Part shown: piece after piece, positions 1 to 8,362 of the stretch
Numbering within the stretch: the first letter of the stretch is position 1
How the letters are laid out: each line of letters begins with the position of its first letter
Origin: Candidatus Omnitrophota bacterium
GTDB lineage: Bacteria; Hinthialibacterota; Hinthialibacteria; OLB16
DNA length: 64,000 nucleotides
NCBI GenBank assembly: GCA_020632575.1
Contig: JACKFH010000003.1
Coordinates: 1 to 64,000 of the forward strand
Direction: 5' to 3'
Translations under genes and position numbers: made by a program
Notes under the pieces: generated by a model
Databases searched by the model: none
The model's input: the letters and a program-made list of their open reading frames with translations, nothing else
Told to the model about the DNA's origin: nothing

Positions 1-24
1 GCGATGGGGGGCTGATCGGACAGC

Positions 25-795
25 ATGGACCGGGAACGATTGGTCAAGGCCCTCGAGGAGGTCCGTAACGGCACGCTCGACATCGACGCGGCGCTCCAGC
101 TTTTGAAGGGATTTCCGTTTGAGGATCTGGATTTCGCGCGCATCGACCATCATCGGTCCATTCGCACCGGTTTTCCTGAGGTCATCTTTGCGGGCGGAAA
201 AACCATCGAGCAAACCGTGGCCATATTCGGCAAACTCGCGGAACGTAGCGACCGGGTCCTCGCCACTCGGGTGGCCCCCGATTGCGCGGAAGCACTTTTA
301 AAAGAACAACCCGAGGCGACATATTTCCCCCTAAGTCTATGTGTCACACTGGACCGTCGTGTCGAGGAAACCCGCACCGGCAATATCCTGGTTGTTTGCG
401 CGGGCACCTCGGACTTAGCGGTTGCCGAGGAGGCCGCAATCACGGCCGATCTAATGGGCGGAGCGGTTCACCGAATTAATGACGCCGGCGTGGCGGGAAT
501 TCATCGGATCCTCTCCGAGGGCGAGGCCCTCTCCAAAGCGCGCGTGGTCATTGTCGCGGCGGGAATGGAAGGGGCCCTGCCAAGCGTCGTCGGCGGGTTG
601 GTCTCCGTTCCGGTAATCGCAGTTCCGACCAGCGTCGGCTATGGCGCAAGTTTCGGAGGGGTGGCGGCGCTTCTTGGGATGCTGAACACATGCGCCTCTG
701 GGGTGTCGGTGGTGAATATCGATAACGGTTTCGGCGCGGGATATCAGGCAGCGCTGATCAATCGGTTGCCGGAGATGTTCTGCGAAAAGGAGTGA
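25..795 (+). CDS. larB: LarB, nickel-pincer nucleotide cofactor biosynthesis protein
   Basis: LarB carboxylates nicotinic acid adenine dinucleotide at C5 of the pyridine ring and hydrolyses it, the first step towards the nickel-pincer cofactor of lactate racemase and related racemases and epimerases. The 256-residue length is normal. The N-terminal part (about 1-115) carries the LarB-specific segment GFPFEDLDFARIDHHRS. The C-terminal half (about 120-250) is an AIR-carboxylase-like (PurE-like) fold with the glycine-rich runs CAGTSD and PTSVGYGASFGG. Cys223 in NTCASG corresponds to the conserved cysteine reported to bind the substrate pyridine. larC and larE are not in view; they may lie to the left or elsewhere. 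The gene converges on the next one across a bidirectional terminator that includes its stop codon. Confidence 0.93.
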   Translation: MDRERLVKALEEVRNGTLDIDAALQLLKGFPFEDLDFARIDHHRSIRTGFPEVIFAGGKTIEQTVAIFGKLAERSDRVLATRVAPDCAEALLKEQPEATYFPLSLCVTLDRRVEETRTGNILVVCAGTSDLAVAEEAAITADLMGGAVHRINDAGVAGIHRILSEGEALSKARVVIVAAGMEGALPSVVGGLVSVPVIAVPTSVGYGASFGGVAALLGMLNTCASGVSVVNIDNGFGAGYQAALINRLPEMFCEKE

Positions 796-816
796 TTGCT
801 TAGCAGCTCCTTTTTT
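785..816. terminator. bidirectional intrinsic terminator between larB and the RCK_C gene
   Basis: An inverted repeat AAAAGGAG (785-792) / CTCCTTTT (807-814) encloses a 14-base loop that can pair further (TGCT/AGCA). It runs into TTTTTT on the plus strand and has an A-run on its left arm, so it can end transcription in both directions between two convergent genes. The larB stop codon lies inside the loop. Confidence 0.7.
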
Positions 817-822
817 GCATGT

Positions 823-1605
823 TTAGGGTTGTTCTCCTCTTTGTGATTCTTCCTGTTCCTGCTCCTCGACCACCTTCTCTTGCTCGGAAACCGCTTTCCC
901 GTGGGCGATGTCTCCCGCGAAGCCGAACTGTCGGTTGTCGAGTTCGGCGAGTTGTTCGTCCCGTCCATAAAGGATGAGGACATCTCCCGAGTTAATCTTT
1001 GAGGCGCCGGTTGGGGCGCCAACATACTTGCCATCGGGCCGCTGGATCCCAATCACAATGATTCCCTCATTCCGGAGCGAGGTGTCCGAAAGCGATTTCC
1101 CCACAATCCAATCCTCATCCTCGACCATCATTTCGGTGATTTGGTAGTCGCCGGAAACCCGAAGGAGGGCGGCATAATCACGGATCTCCAGATCGGTCCA
1201 CCGGTGCAAAGCTTTGTCGATCATTCTGGAGAGCCAGCGATCAACCCATTGGCTGCTAGCTCCGATCCAAAGGATGGCGACTCCCGCAAAGAGAACAGCA
1301 AACCGGAGGGGATAGGGGATTCCATGATCGTCCCGGTTGATGAAAGTCATGAATAAGGAGGCGAAGGCCGAGACGATGCCCGCGTTTCCAAGGAGCATGA
1401 GCAGCATCACGATTCGTCGTCTCACCGGATGGCTCACGACTCGCTCGGCTTCGGTGGTCGTGAATCCGACTCCGGAAAAGGCGGACCGCGCCTGGAACCG
1501 CGCCGATTCCTTGGAGAGACCCGTGCGAATTAACGCCACAGTCGCAACACGAGTAATCAGGATGGAAAGAAACAGAATAATGAAGAGGGAGATGAGACCA
1601 GTCAT
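823..1605 (-). CDS. membrane protein with C-terminal RCK_C (TrkA-C) domain
   Basis: A 260-residue protein with an N-terminal membrane helix (about 4-22), the polar stretch SARFQARSAFSGVGFTTTEAE, then two more helices (about 67-90 and 103-120). A cytoplasmic TrkA-C/RCK_C domain follows (about 155-228; runs GIIVIGIQRPDG and INSGDVLILYGRDEQL). RCK_C domains bind small ligands, sometimes cyclic dinucleotides, and usually gate ion transport. This protein has too few helices for a full transporter and no channel selectivity filter that I can see, so it is a sensor-like membrane protein of unknown partner. The acidic, glutamine-rich C-terminal tail (about 235-260) is probably disordered. Confidence 0.72.
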   Translation of the reverse strand: MTGLISLFIILFLSILITRVATVALIRTGLSKESARFQARSAFSGVGFTTTEAERVVSHPVRRRIVMLLMLLGNAGIVSAFASLFMTFINRDDHGIPYPLRFAVLFAGVAILWIGASSQWVDRWLSRMIDKALHRWTDLEIRDYAALLRVSGDYQITEMMVEDEDWIVGKSLSDTSLRNEGIIVIGIQRPDGKYVGAPTGASKINSGDVLILYGRDEQLAELDNRQFGFAGDIAHGKAVSEQEKVVEEQEQEESQRGEQP

Positions 1606-1682
1606 GCTTCTTTATCGTAGCATGAATGTTGGTCATCGTGTGGATTAGGACTCGCCCGGGTGAGCCGTTGGGTCGCCTGATA

Positions 1683-1713
1683 TTGGAACCCGAGGAACAA
1701 TCTGTGGTATAAT
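1683..1713 (+). promoter_or_regulatory. extended -10 promoter for the 1745 gene
   Basis: TATAAT (1708-1713) is a perfect -10 box preceded by the extended element TGG (1705-1707). A weak -35 TTGGAA (1683-1688) lies 19 bases upstream, a long spacer that the extended -10 would compensate. The start codon is about 30 bases downstream. Confidence 0.6.
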
Positions 1714-1744
1714 TCTTCCTCTTTCAATCTGCGAGGTGATTTCC

Positions 1745-2836
1745 ATGGATCGCGTAGCCGCAGGCCCCGACGCATCGACCCATCCCCCGAACTCTTTCAC
1801 ACCGAAACTCGTTCAGATTTTTTTTGCACATCGTCATTGGCTCGTCCCCGCGGTGAGCACACCTGTTATTTTCATGATCTTTTCGAGCCTCAACAATCAC
1901 TATCCACCTTACTCCTTGTTTGAAGAGAATCCCTATCGCTTTTTAATTTTAGGGAGTTTCTTGTGGGGTGTTGGTGTTGGGTCTGTGTTCCCGGCCCAGC
2001 AAAGGCTCGGTGATTTCTTCCGCACATGGGTGACATGCGCGGTCCTCTCTTTGGTTTTCACCCTAGCTGGGTCCTGGTGTGCAATCCAGGTGATCCAAGC
2101 AATGCTGGAGAACGAAGGGGGACCAATCGATTGGTTCCTCTATGATATCTCGATTCTGGACTTCCCTGTCTTCGGGTTCGTTCTGGGATTTTCCTTGGGA
2201 GCGGGTCCCAAAGGTGTTCTCTGCATCGCAAAGAGTGGAAAAGCGTTGCTTTGGTTTTTGGCGTTTGCCTTTGTTGCTCCCATGTTGCTCCAAGCATTTT
2301 CAGCCCTTGGTCCATTGATCTTCGTGAACATTGGACTGCTATGGGCTTTGGCGGGCGCCCACGCTCTGAGGTGCATGAATGGAACACACAACGTGGTTCC
2401 AGAAGCGGGGGGCGGGCCGCGTCACAAAATATCGGCGATGCCAGAGAATCTACGTTTCCACCTGAAGATTTGGGGAGGAACCTATCTCCTAAATGTGGGA
2501 ATCTTTTTCGCCTACATTGTCTATACGTGGGTCGAGATGGCTTCCGCGAGTCATACTGCCTCCTTCGGAATCAGCTTCTACGATATTTTCCAAATGTTCA
2601 TTGCTTGTTTCATCTGGCCCCTCGCATCAGCTTTATTGCCGCTCAACTACTTTAGCCACTTTCCGATGTTTCGTTTGATCGTGATACCGCTGGGAGTCGG
2701 ATTGGCCGCGCTCATTTGTGAAGGAATTCGTGTAAGGAAGGCTTGGCCTTTCCTTGGGGTTTCGATTTCACTTTGTCTGGTTTGGATGGCTTGCACGATC
2801 TATGCGGCATTGCATATGCAAGAATTGTTTTTCTAA
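1745..2836 (+). CDS. polytopic membrane protein of unknown function
   Basis: I do not recognise the family. The ATG at 1745 is chosen over the in-frame GTG at 1736 because GAGGTGA at 1733-1739 sits at Shine-Dalgarno distance from it. The protein (363 residues from this start) has a short polar N-terminus, then about eight or nine hydrophobic helices spread to the C-terminus (for example around PAVSTPVIFMIFSS, WVTCAVLSLVFTLAG and LRLI-type segments near the end) and a central cytoplasmic or periplasmic loop near ALRCMNGTHNVVPEAGGG. It is a single-gene transcription unit with its own promoter and is convergent with the next gene. No catalytic motif is visible. Confidence 0.6.
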   Translation: MDRVAAGPDASTHPPNSFTPKLVQIFFAHRHWLVPAVSTPVIFMIFSSLNNHYPPYSLFEENPYRFLILGSFLWGVGVGSVFPAQQRLGDFFRTWVTCAVLSLVFTLAGSWCAIQVIQAMLENEGGPIDWFLYDISILDFPVFGFVLGFSLGAGPKGVLCIAKSGKALLWFLAFAFVAPMLLQAFSALGPLIFVNIGLLWALAGAHALRCMNGTHNVVPEAGGGPRHKISAMPENLRFHLKIWGGTYLLNVGIFFAYIVYTWVEMASASHTASFGISFYDIFQMFIACFIWPLASALLPLNYFSHFPMFRLIVIPLGVGLAALICEGIRVRKAWPFLGVSISLCLVWMACTIYAALHMQELFF

Positions 2837-2862
2837 TCGCTGATGGATGAGTCGGTGAAGGT

Positions 2863-3891
2863 TTATGGATGGACGGAAAATTGGAGATCATAGCGTCGCG
2901 TCTCCCCCGGCTGCAGAGTCACCAAACGGCCCGCCTCACGCTCCTTGGCGCGTCCTTCGACTCGGGCATTGCCGGGTTCCAAACCGCAGACGTAATCTCG
3001 CTTGCCCATCATCTTCCACTGAGTGAAGTGCGGGAGTTGATCGTGGCGGTATTCCAAGGTGAAGGTGAGGCCGCCATCTATGGATGGGTTTTTGAGTCGA
3101 ACCGACACATAGCCCTCGGCGTTTGGTTCCATAAGGTGGTAGTAAACGCGTTCTTGGTATCCTGAAATCGGGTCGCTGAATCGGAGCGGGCCCTCAGGGT
3201 CTTCGAGGTCGGGATTCCTGGGTTCAATCTGGGCATGAGGGGTTGATAGTTCAGTCCCGGGCGAAAGCAAGGGAAAACCGAAGTTGCAGTGGTAAAGAAT
3301 CATGTGGGGCGAAGGAGACGATCCCTCGTTGGTCACCGTGTCGGTGAGGGTGATTCGGGGTTCCCCCAAAATGGCCCGGTATTCACGACGAAGGACCAGG
3401 TTCTCCCCGAAGATGACCGCCTCTCTCATTTCCCCGGAAATCCGCATCACATAATCGTCTCCCTCCCATCCCTCCGTGTGGGAAATCCGTTCGGCGGGAA
3501 GCGAGGTGTATCGACCGTGCAGACCGAGTGCTTCCCCTTCATCCTCGCAGGGAGAGCCGGTTTGCCTTAAGCCGCAGGTCACAAGAAGACCCCCCGGGAA
3601 GGTGCGCAACCAGCCAAGGCCATGGGGGTCGAATCGGTTGGGGTGAGCGTCGCCGCTCGGGGAGGACCAGTTGAGGGGGACGCCGCGATAGCTGGCGGTG
3701 GATATATCCATCCCTCGATCCATCAAAAGGGTGAGGTCGAAACCCGAGCCGGTGCGCAGGGTGGCGATCTCCACGCCCTTCCCCGGCCCTTCGGACAATT
3801 GGGAACGGGTGATCCCTCCGATCTGGCGCAGACTACCCGTGTAGTTTTGGATCTTTTCTCGTGTGTATTTTTTCGCGAAGATATTAGCCAT
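2863..3891 (-). CDS. DUF4432 family aldose 1-epimerase-like protein
   Basis: A 342-residue protein of the galactose-mutarotase-like superfold. Recognisable DUF4432 features are GFDLTLLMDRGMDIS near residue 50, the FPGGLLVTCGLRQ and LGLHGRYTSLPA segments (the latter holding the family's conserved histidine), and LYHCNFGFPLLSPG around 225. Family members act on carbohydrates, but the substrate of this one cannot be read from sequence. Its start lies 7 bases after the parB stop with no clear ribosome binding site, so it is probably translationally coupled at the end of the parAB unit. No other sugar-catabolic gene is adjacent. Confidence 0.78.
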   Translation of the reverse strand: MANIFAKKYTREKIQNYTGSLRQIGGITRSQLSEGPGKGVEIATLRTGSGFDLTLLMDRGMDISTASYRGVPLNWSSPSGDAHPNRFDPHGLGWLRTFPGGLLVTCGLRQTGSPCEDEGEALGLHGRYTSLPAERISHTEGWEGDDYVMRISGEMREAVIFGENLVLRREYRAILGEPRITLTDTVTNEGSSPSPHMILYHCNFGFPLLSPGTELSTPHAQIEPRNPDLEDPEGPLRFSDPISGYQERVYYHLMEPNAEGYVSVRLKNPSIDGGLTFTLEYRHDQLPHFTQWKMMGKRDYVCGLEPGNARVEGRAKEREAGRLVTLQPGETRRYDLQFSVHP

Positions 3892-3898
3892 TTAATTA

Positions 3899-4864
3899 TC
3901 AGAGTTCCACGTCCACCGATTCGAGGATGCGCGAAAGTTCCTCGTTGTTGTAATAGTTGATCTGAATGGTTCCGGATTGATCCTTTTTTTGACTGACTTT
4001 TACTTTGGCGCGAAAACGCTCCCGGAGCGCCTCTTCGATGCTACGTAGATGGATAGATGTTGGGTCGTTTGGGTCCGGCGCCTCTTCTGTTTTGACCTCG
4101 CGCTCAGAACCTTCTTCCGATTTCTCTTTTTTGGATTTGAGGAATTTCTCCAGAGCGCGAACGGAGGCCCCTTCTTTCAGGACAAAATTCCACGCTGACT
4201 TGCATCGATTGCCATCCAATCCGGCCAGAATCTTCCCGTGTCCCTGCGAGAGGACTCCGCTTCGAATCGTCTCCTGGACATAGTCGGGAAGATCGAGCAG
4301 ACGAAAGAGGTTCGCGATGGTGGTTCGGTTCTTACCTACCTTCTTTGCCAGCGTTTCCTGATTGAGTCCCTCCCCCGCTTCGATGGACGCGTCAATGAGG
4401 CGACGATACCCCTCCGCTTCTTCGATCGGGTTGAGGTTTTCACGCTGGACATTCTCAACAATGGCGATTTCCATCATTTCGAGATCTTTCGAGTCTCGAA
4501 CAAGCGCTGGGACCTTTTCCAGTTCGGCGCCTTTGGCCGCCCGCAGGCGGCGCTCGCCGGCGATGAGCTGGAATCGCTCTGGATCGGAGGGATGCCGTCG
4601 CACCAGGAGGGGTTCCAGGATACCATGGTTTCGGACCGACTGGGTCAATTCTTCGATACCCTCTTGATCCATCTCAACTCGCGGTTGGTAAGGATTGGGG
4701 TCAATCAAATGGATTGGAAGAGAGGATGGTCCCGTCGATTGGGTCCCTTCCCGATCTTCAACCGTAGGTGCGGCTACGGCCGGTTCTACCGCTGCCCCTT
4801 CCTCATTCTTTTTCTCGTCCCCTAGCAAAGTGGACAGTCCCCTTCCCAGTCCCTTACGAGCCAT
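3899..4864 (-). CDS. parB: ParB/Spo0J chromosome partition protein
   Basis: A 321-residue ParB, normal in length. It binds parS, spreads along DNA as a CTP-dependent clamp, and is moved by ParA during chromosome segregation. The N-terminal basic motif KGLGRGLSTLLGD is followed by the CTP-binding ParB/Srx domain with NPYQPR and GERRLRAAK. The central helix-turn-helix is around LAKKVGKNRTTIANLFRLL. An acidic/lysine-rich linker and a short C-terminal dimerisation domain with KVKVSQKKDQSGTIQINYYNNEEL complete it. It overlaps the parA end by 11 bases. Two parS-like sites lie nearby. Confidence 0.96.
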   Translation of the reverse strand: MARKGLGRGLSTLLGDEKKNEEGAAVEPAVAAPTVEDREGTQSTGPSSLPIHLIDPNPYQPRVEMDQEGIEELTQSVRNHGILEPLLVRRHPSDPERFQLIAGERRLRAAKGAELEKVPALVRDSKDLEMMEIAIVENVQRENLNPIEEAEGYRRLIDASIEAGEGLNQETLAKKVGKNRTTIANLFRLLDLPDYVQETIRSGVLSQGHGKILAGLDGNRCKSAWNFVLKEGASVRALEKFLKSKKEKSEEGSEREVKTEEAPDPNDPTSIHLRSIEEALRERFRAKVKVSQKKDQSGTIQINYYNNEELSRILESVDVEL

Positions 4865-5654
4865 TTCGCAGAATCTCCTTTGTCAATTCCATATAAGCTT
4901 TCGCCCCACTCGACCAGAAATCGTAGAGAGTCACCGGCAAAGCGTGGCTGGGCGCCTCACTCAGACGGACATTTCTGGGAATGGTGGTGCGAAAAACTTT
5001 ATTCCCATAGTGATTTCGGATTTCCGCCTCCACCTGTCTGGAAAGGTTGGTTCGGAGATCCATCATGGTGATCAGTATACCATACAGATTCAGGTCCTCA
5101 TTCATCCGGGCCTGCGCCACTTGGAGAGACTCCATGATACTGGTCAACCCTTCCAACGCAAAATATTCCGCCTGCACCGGGATCATCAAGTGGGTTGCGG
5201 CGGAAAAGGCGTTCAATGTGAGCATCCCCAATGAGGGAGGACAATCGAGAAAAATGTATTCGTAAGGGTTTTCCTGGTTTGGAAGCTTCTGGATCATCCG
5301 ATTGACAGCTTGCAGTGGATCCGAGCCGGCCTGTGGGAGGAGTTTTTCCGCTCCCACCAAGTCGGGACTTCCGGTGATGACATCCAATCCGGGGATGGTC
5401 TCGAATGAAAGGATTGTCGGCTGATCCGCCTCCTCAAGCAGAACCTCGAGGAGAGTCGGCTCCTCGGTCGGTTCAAACCCGAGTCCGCTGGATGCATTGC
5501 ACTGCGGATCTAGATCGATTACCAGCGTGCGCTTCTCGGAAGTGGCCAAATTGGCCCCGAGATTGATCACTGTGGTGGTCTTTCCGACCCCCCCTTTTTG
5601 GTTAGCGACAGCGATAATCCGAGTCTGTGAATGTTCTGGGGTTTCTTCACTCAA
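4854..5654 (-). CDS. parA: ParA/Soj chromosome partition ATPase
   Basis: A 266-residue ParA-family ATPase. The deviant Walker A is KGGVGKTTT near residue 19; the A' motif is LVIDLDPQCNASSGLG and the switch region is YIFLDCPPSLGMLTLNA, all as in Soj/ParA of chromosomal systems. ATP-bound dimers bind DNA nonspecifically and are displaced by ParB, which drives origin segregation. The start is TTG (5652-5654), supported by a GGAGGAGAGG run about six bases upstream. The promoter region contains a parS-like site and a DnaA-box sequence, which suggests autoregulation by ParB and possible cell-cycle control. The gene overlaps parB. Confidence 0.96.
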   Translation of the reverse strand: MSEETPEHSQTRIIAVANQKGGVGKTTTVINLGANLATSEKRTLVIDLDPQCNASSGLGFEPTEEPTLLEVLLEEADQPTILSFETIPGLDVITGSPDLVGAEKLLPQAGSDPLQAVNRMIQKLPNQENPYEYIFLDCPPSLGMLTLNAFSAATHLMIPVQAEYFALEGLTSIMESLQVAQARMNEDLNLYGILITMMDLRTNLSRQVEAEIRNHYGNKVFRTTIPRNVRLSEAPSHALPVTLYDFWSSGAKAYMELTKEILRNGS

Positions 5655-5686
5655 CGGGAACCTCTCCTCCCAGCCAAAGGCAGGGT

Positions 5687-5715
5687 AAGTTAGGGCCTTT
5701 CGAGTATTTTGACAA
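5687..5715 (-). promoter_or_regulatory. probable parAB promoter
   Basis: Read on the minus strand, TTGTCA (5710-5715) and TAACTT (5687-5692) are separated by 17 bases and lie 32 bases or more upstream of the parA TTG start. The -35 is a close match to consensus and the -10 a partial one. A DnaA box and a parS-like site lie just upstream. Confidence 0.5.
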
Positions 5716-5729
5716 GATTGTGTTGAAAC

Positions 5730-5738
5730 TGTGGATAA
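5730..5738 (-). promoter_or_regulatory. DnaA box (TTATCCACA)
   Basis: The minus strand reads TTATCCACA, the consensus high-affinity DnaA box, 10 bases from the parS-like site and just upstream of the parA promoter. One box alone does not make an origin; I did not find a cluster of consensus boxes around it. Confidence 0.5.
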
Positions 5739-5747
5739 GTGGCTGGT

Positions 5748-5763
5748 TGTTCCACGTGGAACG
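5748..5763. promoter_or_regulatory. parS-like ParB binding site upstream of parA
   Basis: TGTTCCACGTGGAACG contains the 14-base perfect palindrome GTTCCACGTGGAAC and matches the bacterial parS pattern TGTTNCACGTGNAACA at all but the last base. It lies between the fliJ-motE fusion and parA, so ParB could nucleate here and also repress its own operon. Confidence 0.85.
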
Positions 5764-5777
5764 GTGTTTGGCGGGGA

Positions 5778-7019
5778 CTAGGGGGTGGTGGTCTCTCCGC
5801 CTTCTTCGAGGCCTGTCTTCGGGTTGTCCATCATATCAAAAAGTAGGGCGGACTGCTCCGCATTCTCGCGCACCATTTTGTTCATGATCTCTGCCCGGTT
5901 AACACTTGGGACCTGCAATAGCACGTCCATTACAAGGTCCGGTCCCTCGAAACTTTCATCCGGCGGAAAGGGAGGAGCCTGCGGATTCAGGGGATCCGGA
6001 AAGGCTACAGCGAGTAGCAGGGTCGCCGCATCCGATGGTTTTTGATTTCGAACCATTTGCGCCAACTCTTCCACACGATTCTTCCTGTCTTCACTAATCT
6101 CCCGGTTCCTTCGTTCTTCAAGTTCTTGAAGTTCTGCAAGTGTGCTGGAGATGCGGTTCAGTAAGTTGTTGTTCCTTCGGATTTCGGCCTGCAGATCCCG
6201 TTGACTCTGATCCAGAGCGGCCTGCCTCGATTTGATTTCATCCTCCTTTCGACGAAGTTCTTCTTCCTTTTGCCGGATTCGATCCAGGGTGCGCTGAAAA
6301 CCCTCCCGCTCACGCGTCTGCGTAACGACCTCTCCCTCCTCACCCCGCGATTCCAGGAGCTGTCTTTCCAATTTCTGCCGGCGAACACGCTGGTCATTCT
6401 GGAAGGTAAGGAGCTGCTCCTCCACACGATTCTGTGCGAGTCGGTCGAATGGCGCACGTAAAATCGGTTGCCCCACATCCCCACTCCGGATCCAACTGTT
6501 CCACGTGGAAAAACAGAGATAACCGAGGCCGATTGTCAGAATAAGGAGAAGCGCTGTCACCATGACGCTCCCACGCTCCGAACCCCACTCTCGTTTCCGT
6601 TGCCCGATCTCATCCAACTCCGCCAACTCTTCCCGCTCCGCCTCTTGACGCCATGTATCCCACTGGCGCTCTTTCAACGCTTCCACAGTTCGCTTGTTTC
6701 GAGACCGTTCAACCAATCTCTTTCGAGATTCGCTCACTTTTTCTTCTTGCTTTTCCAGCTCTTGCCGAGTGGCGCTTAACAAGGACTCGACTCGCTCATA
6801 GTAATGAACGCGCTCCCCCTGCTCACGCCCTTTCCAGCGTGCACCCCGTTTGGGCGCAAGCGATTCAGAGGTGTCGGACAACTCTTGTTCCAGGAATTCC
6901 TTCCCATCCACCCATTCCGCAAGTCGGCCCTCCTCCTGAAGGAGCTCGATCCTCCCCAACCTTTCGAGGTGGTTCCGCAGCCTCAGAAGACGTTCAAGCC
7001 GAAAATCGAATTTCCTCAT
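5778..7019 (-). CDS. FliJ-MotE fusion, flagellar export chaperone joined to a membrane coiled-coil protein
   Basis: The 413-residue product is far longer than FliJ (about 145). Residues 1-145 look like a complete FliJ: an antiparallel coiled coil ending in the typical VEALKERQWDTWRQEAEREE / ELAELDEIG segment. FliJ escorts export chaperones to FlhA and activates the FliI ATPase. A hydrophobic helix follows at 152-171 (MVTALLLILTIGLGYL). Residues about 193-320 form a periplasmic coiled coil, and the end (about 320-400; NQKPSDAATLLLAV, VNRAEIMNKM) resembles the MgtE-N-like tail of MotE/FlbB, which stabilises stator or collar proteins. The ATG overlaps the fliI stop (ATGA), so it is the last gene of the flagellar unit. 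The gene contains a parS-like site in its membrane-helix region. Confidence 0.78.
   Translation of the reverse strand: MRKFDFRLERLLRLRNHLERLGRIELLQEEGRLAEWVDGKEFLEQELSDTSESLAPKRGARWKGREQGERVHYYERVESLLSATRQELEKQEEKVSESRKRLVERSRNKRTVEALKERQWDTWRQEAEREELAELDEIGQRKREWGSERGSVMVTALLLILTIGLGYLCFSTWNSWIRSGDVGQPILRAPFDRLAQNRVEEQLLTFQNDQRVRRQKLERQLLESRGEEGEVVTQTREREGFQRTLDRIRQKEEELRRKEDEIKSRQAALDQSQRDLQAEIRRNNNLLNRISSTLAELQELEERRNREISEDRKNRVEELAQMVRNQKPSDAATLLLAVAFPDPLNPQAPPFPPDESFEGPDLVMDVLLQVPSVNRAEIMNKMVRENAEQSALLFDMMDNPKTGLEEGGETTTP
6497..6512. promoter_or_regulatory. second parS-like site, inside the fliJ-motE coding sequence
   Basis: On the minus strand the site reads TTTTCCACGTGGAACA, one mismatch from TGTTNCACGTGNAACA. 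It codes for part of FSTWNSW just after the membrane helix of the fusion protein, 749 bases from the parS-like site next to parA. Intragenic parS sites near parAB are common in other bacteria. Confidence 0.78.
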
Positions 7020-8362
7020 TTTTCAGCCTCACTTTTCCCTCCGACCAACTCAACCAATTGTTTCCGAACCTGCCCAAAATCAAACCCTTGTTCCCGAGAT
7101 TGTTTCGTGTATTGATCGATCTTTGGCTTTGCGGCGATGGCATCATCCACTTCGGGATTCGTCCCTTGTCGGTACGCGCCGAGGTTGATCAGGTCCTCCA
7201 TCTCCTCATAGCTCGCCATTCGACTCCGAACCATCGCGGCCGCAGCCTGTTGGCGCCCATCCGTGATATCGTTGGCGACACGAGAAATGCTGCGAAGAAC
7301 ATCGATCGAGGGAAAATGATTGCGGTCGGCCAGTCTCCTCGTCAAAACAATGTGGCCATCGAGGATACCGCGGACTGCGTCACTGATTGGCTCATTCAAG
7401 TCATCCCCCTCGACTAAAACCGTGATCAAACCCGTGATGCTGCCCTCCCCCGCGCTTGTGCCGCACCGCTCCAGGAATTTCGGGAGGAGTGTGAAAACGG
7501 ATGGAGTGTAGCCGCGGGTCGTGGGAGGCTCGCCAATCGCCAAGCCCACCTCACGCTGGGCCATCGCAAGACGCGTGACAGAATCCATCATGAACATCAC
7601 TTTATTTCCTCGATCCCGGAACCATTCCGCGACCGCCATGGCACGCAGGGCCGCGCGAATTCGAACCAGAGAAGATCGGTCACTGGTGGCGACAACCACC
7701 ACGGTCCGGGCCAAACCTTCCTCCCCGAGGTCCCGTTCGATAAACTCTCGGACTTCACGGGAACGTTCCCCGACCAATGCCACTACGTTCACATCCGCCT
7801 GCGTAAACTTCGCAATCATGCCCAAGAGGGTGCTTTTGCCGACACCGCTTCCCGCGAAGATCCCCATTCGTTGCCCCTCGCCCAGTGTCACTAAACCATC
7901 GATGGCTTTGACTCCTGTCGGAAGGACCTCCGTCACTCGCCGCCTCTGCATCGCCTCGGTTGGAGTATTCAGAATCGGAACCCGGTCCCGGGCCAGGATC
8001 GGTCCATGGCCATCCATGGGGACCCCCAATCCATCCACGACTCGACCCAAAAGACTTTCGCCGACGGCAACTTGGTTCAAGTCGCCCCGCGAGATCACCT
8101 CATCTCCCGGTGAAATCCCAGAGACCTCTCCAAGCGGCATTAACAAAGTCTTCCCGCGCCGAAAGCCAACGATCTCCGCTGGCGTCCTTTCCCCATTCCC
8201 CCGAGGCTTGATCTCGCATAGGTCACCGACACTCCCCGCCGGGCCCCGGGATTCAATGACCAGACCAATGATCTCCTCCACCCGTCCGTTCTGGAGAATC
8301 GGGTTGCAGGTCTCGACACGATGTCGAAAAAGATCCCAGTCGATGCGGGGAGCCTCGATCAT
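7016..8362 (-). CDS. fliI: FliI, flagellar type III export ATPase
   Basis: A 448-residue F1-beta-like ATPase that energises unfolding and delivery of flagellar export substrates at the inner-membrane export gate. The Walker A is AGSGVGKST at about 170-178; Walker B is around KVMFMMDSVTRLAMAQRE; the FliI-type segment GEPPTTRGYTPSVF follows. Length and motif order are those of FliI rather than F1 beta. The start ATG overlaps the upstream ABC-F stop (ATGA) and its own stop overlaps the fliJ-motE start, so translation is coupled on both sides. Confidence 0.96.
   Translation of the reverse strand: MIEAPRIDWDLFRHRVETCNPILQNGRVEEIIGLVIESRGPAGSVGDLCEIKPRGNGERTPAEIVGFRRGKTLLMPLGEVSGISPGDEVISRGDLNQVAVGESLLGRVVDGLGVPMDGHGPILARDRVPILNTPTEAMQRRRVTEVLPTGVKAIDGLVTLGEGQRMGIFAGSGVGKSTLLGMIAKFTQADVNVVALVGERSREVREFIERDLGEEGLARTVVVVATSDRSSLVRIRAALRAMAVAEWFRDRGNKVMFMMDSVTRLAMAQREVGLAIGEPPTTRGYTPSVFTLLPKFLERCGTSAGEGSITGLITVLVEGDDLNEPISDAVRGILDGHIVLTRRLADRNHFPSIDVLRSISRVANDITDGRQQAAAAMVRSRMASYEEMEDLINLGAYRQGTNPEVDDAIAAKPKIDQYTKQSREQGFDFGQVRKQLVELVGGKSEAEK

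Noticed and set aside
5655..5777. Replication origin next to parAB
   Set aside because: Only one consensus DnaA box and no AT-rich unwinding element or box cluster; dnaA, dnaN, gidA and rpmH are not nearby.
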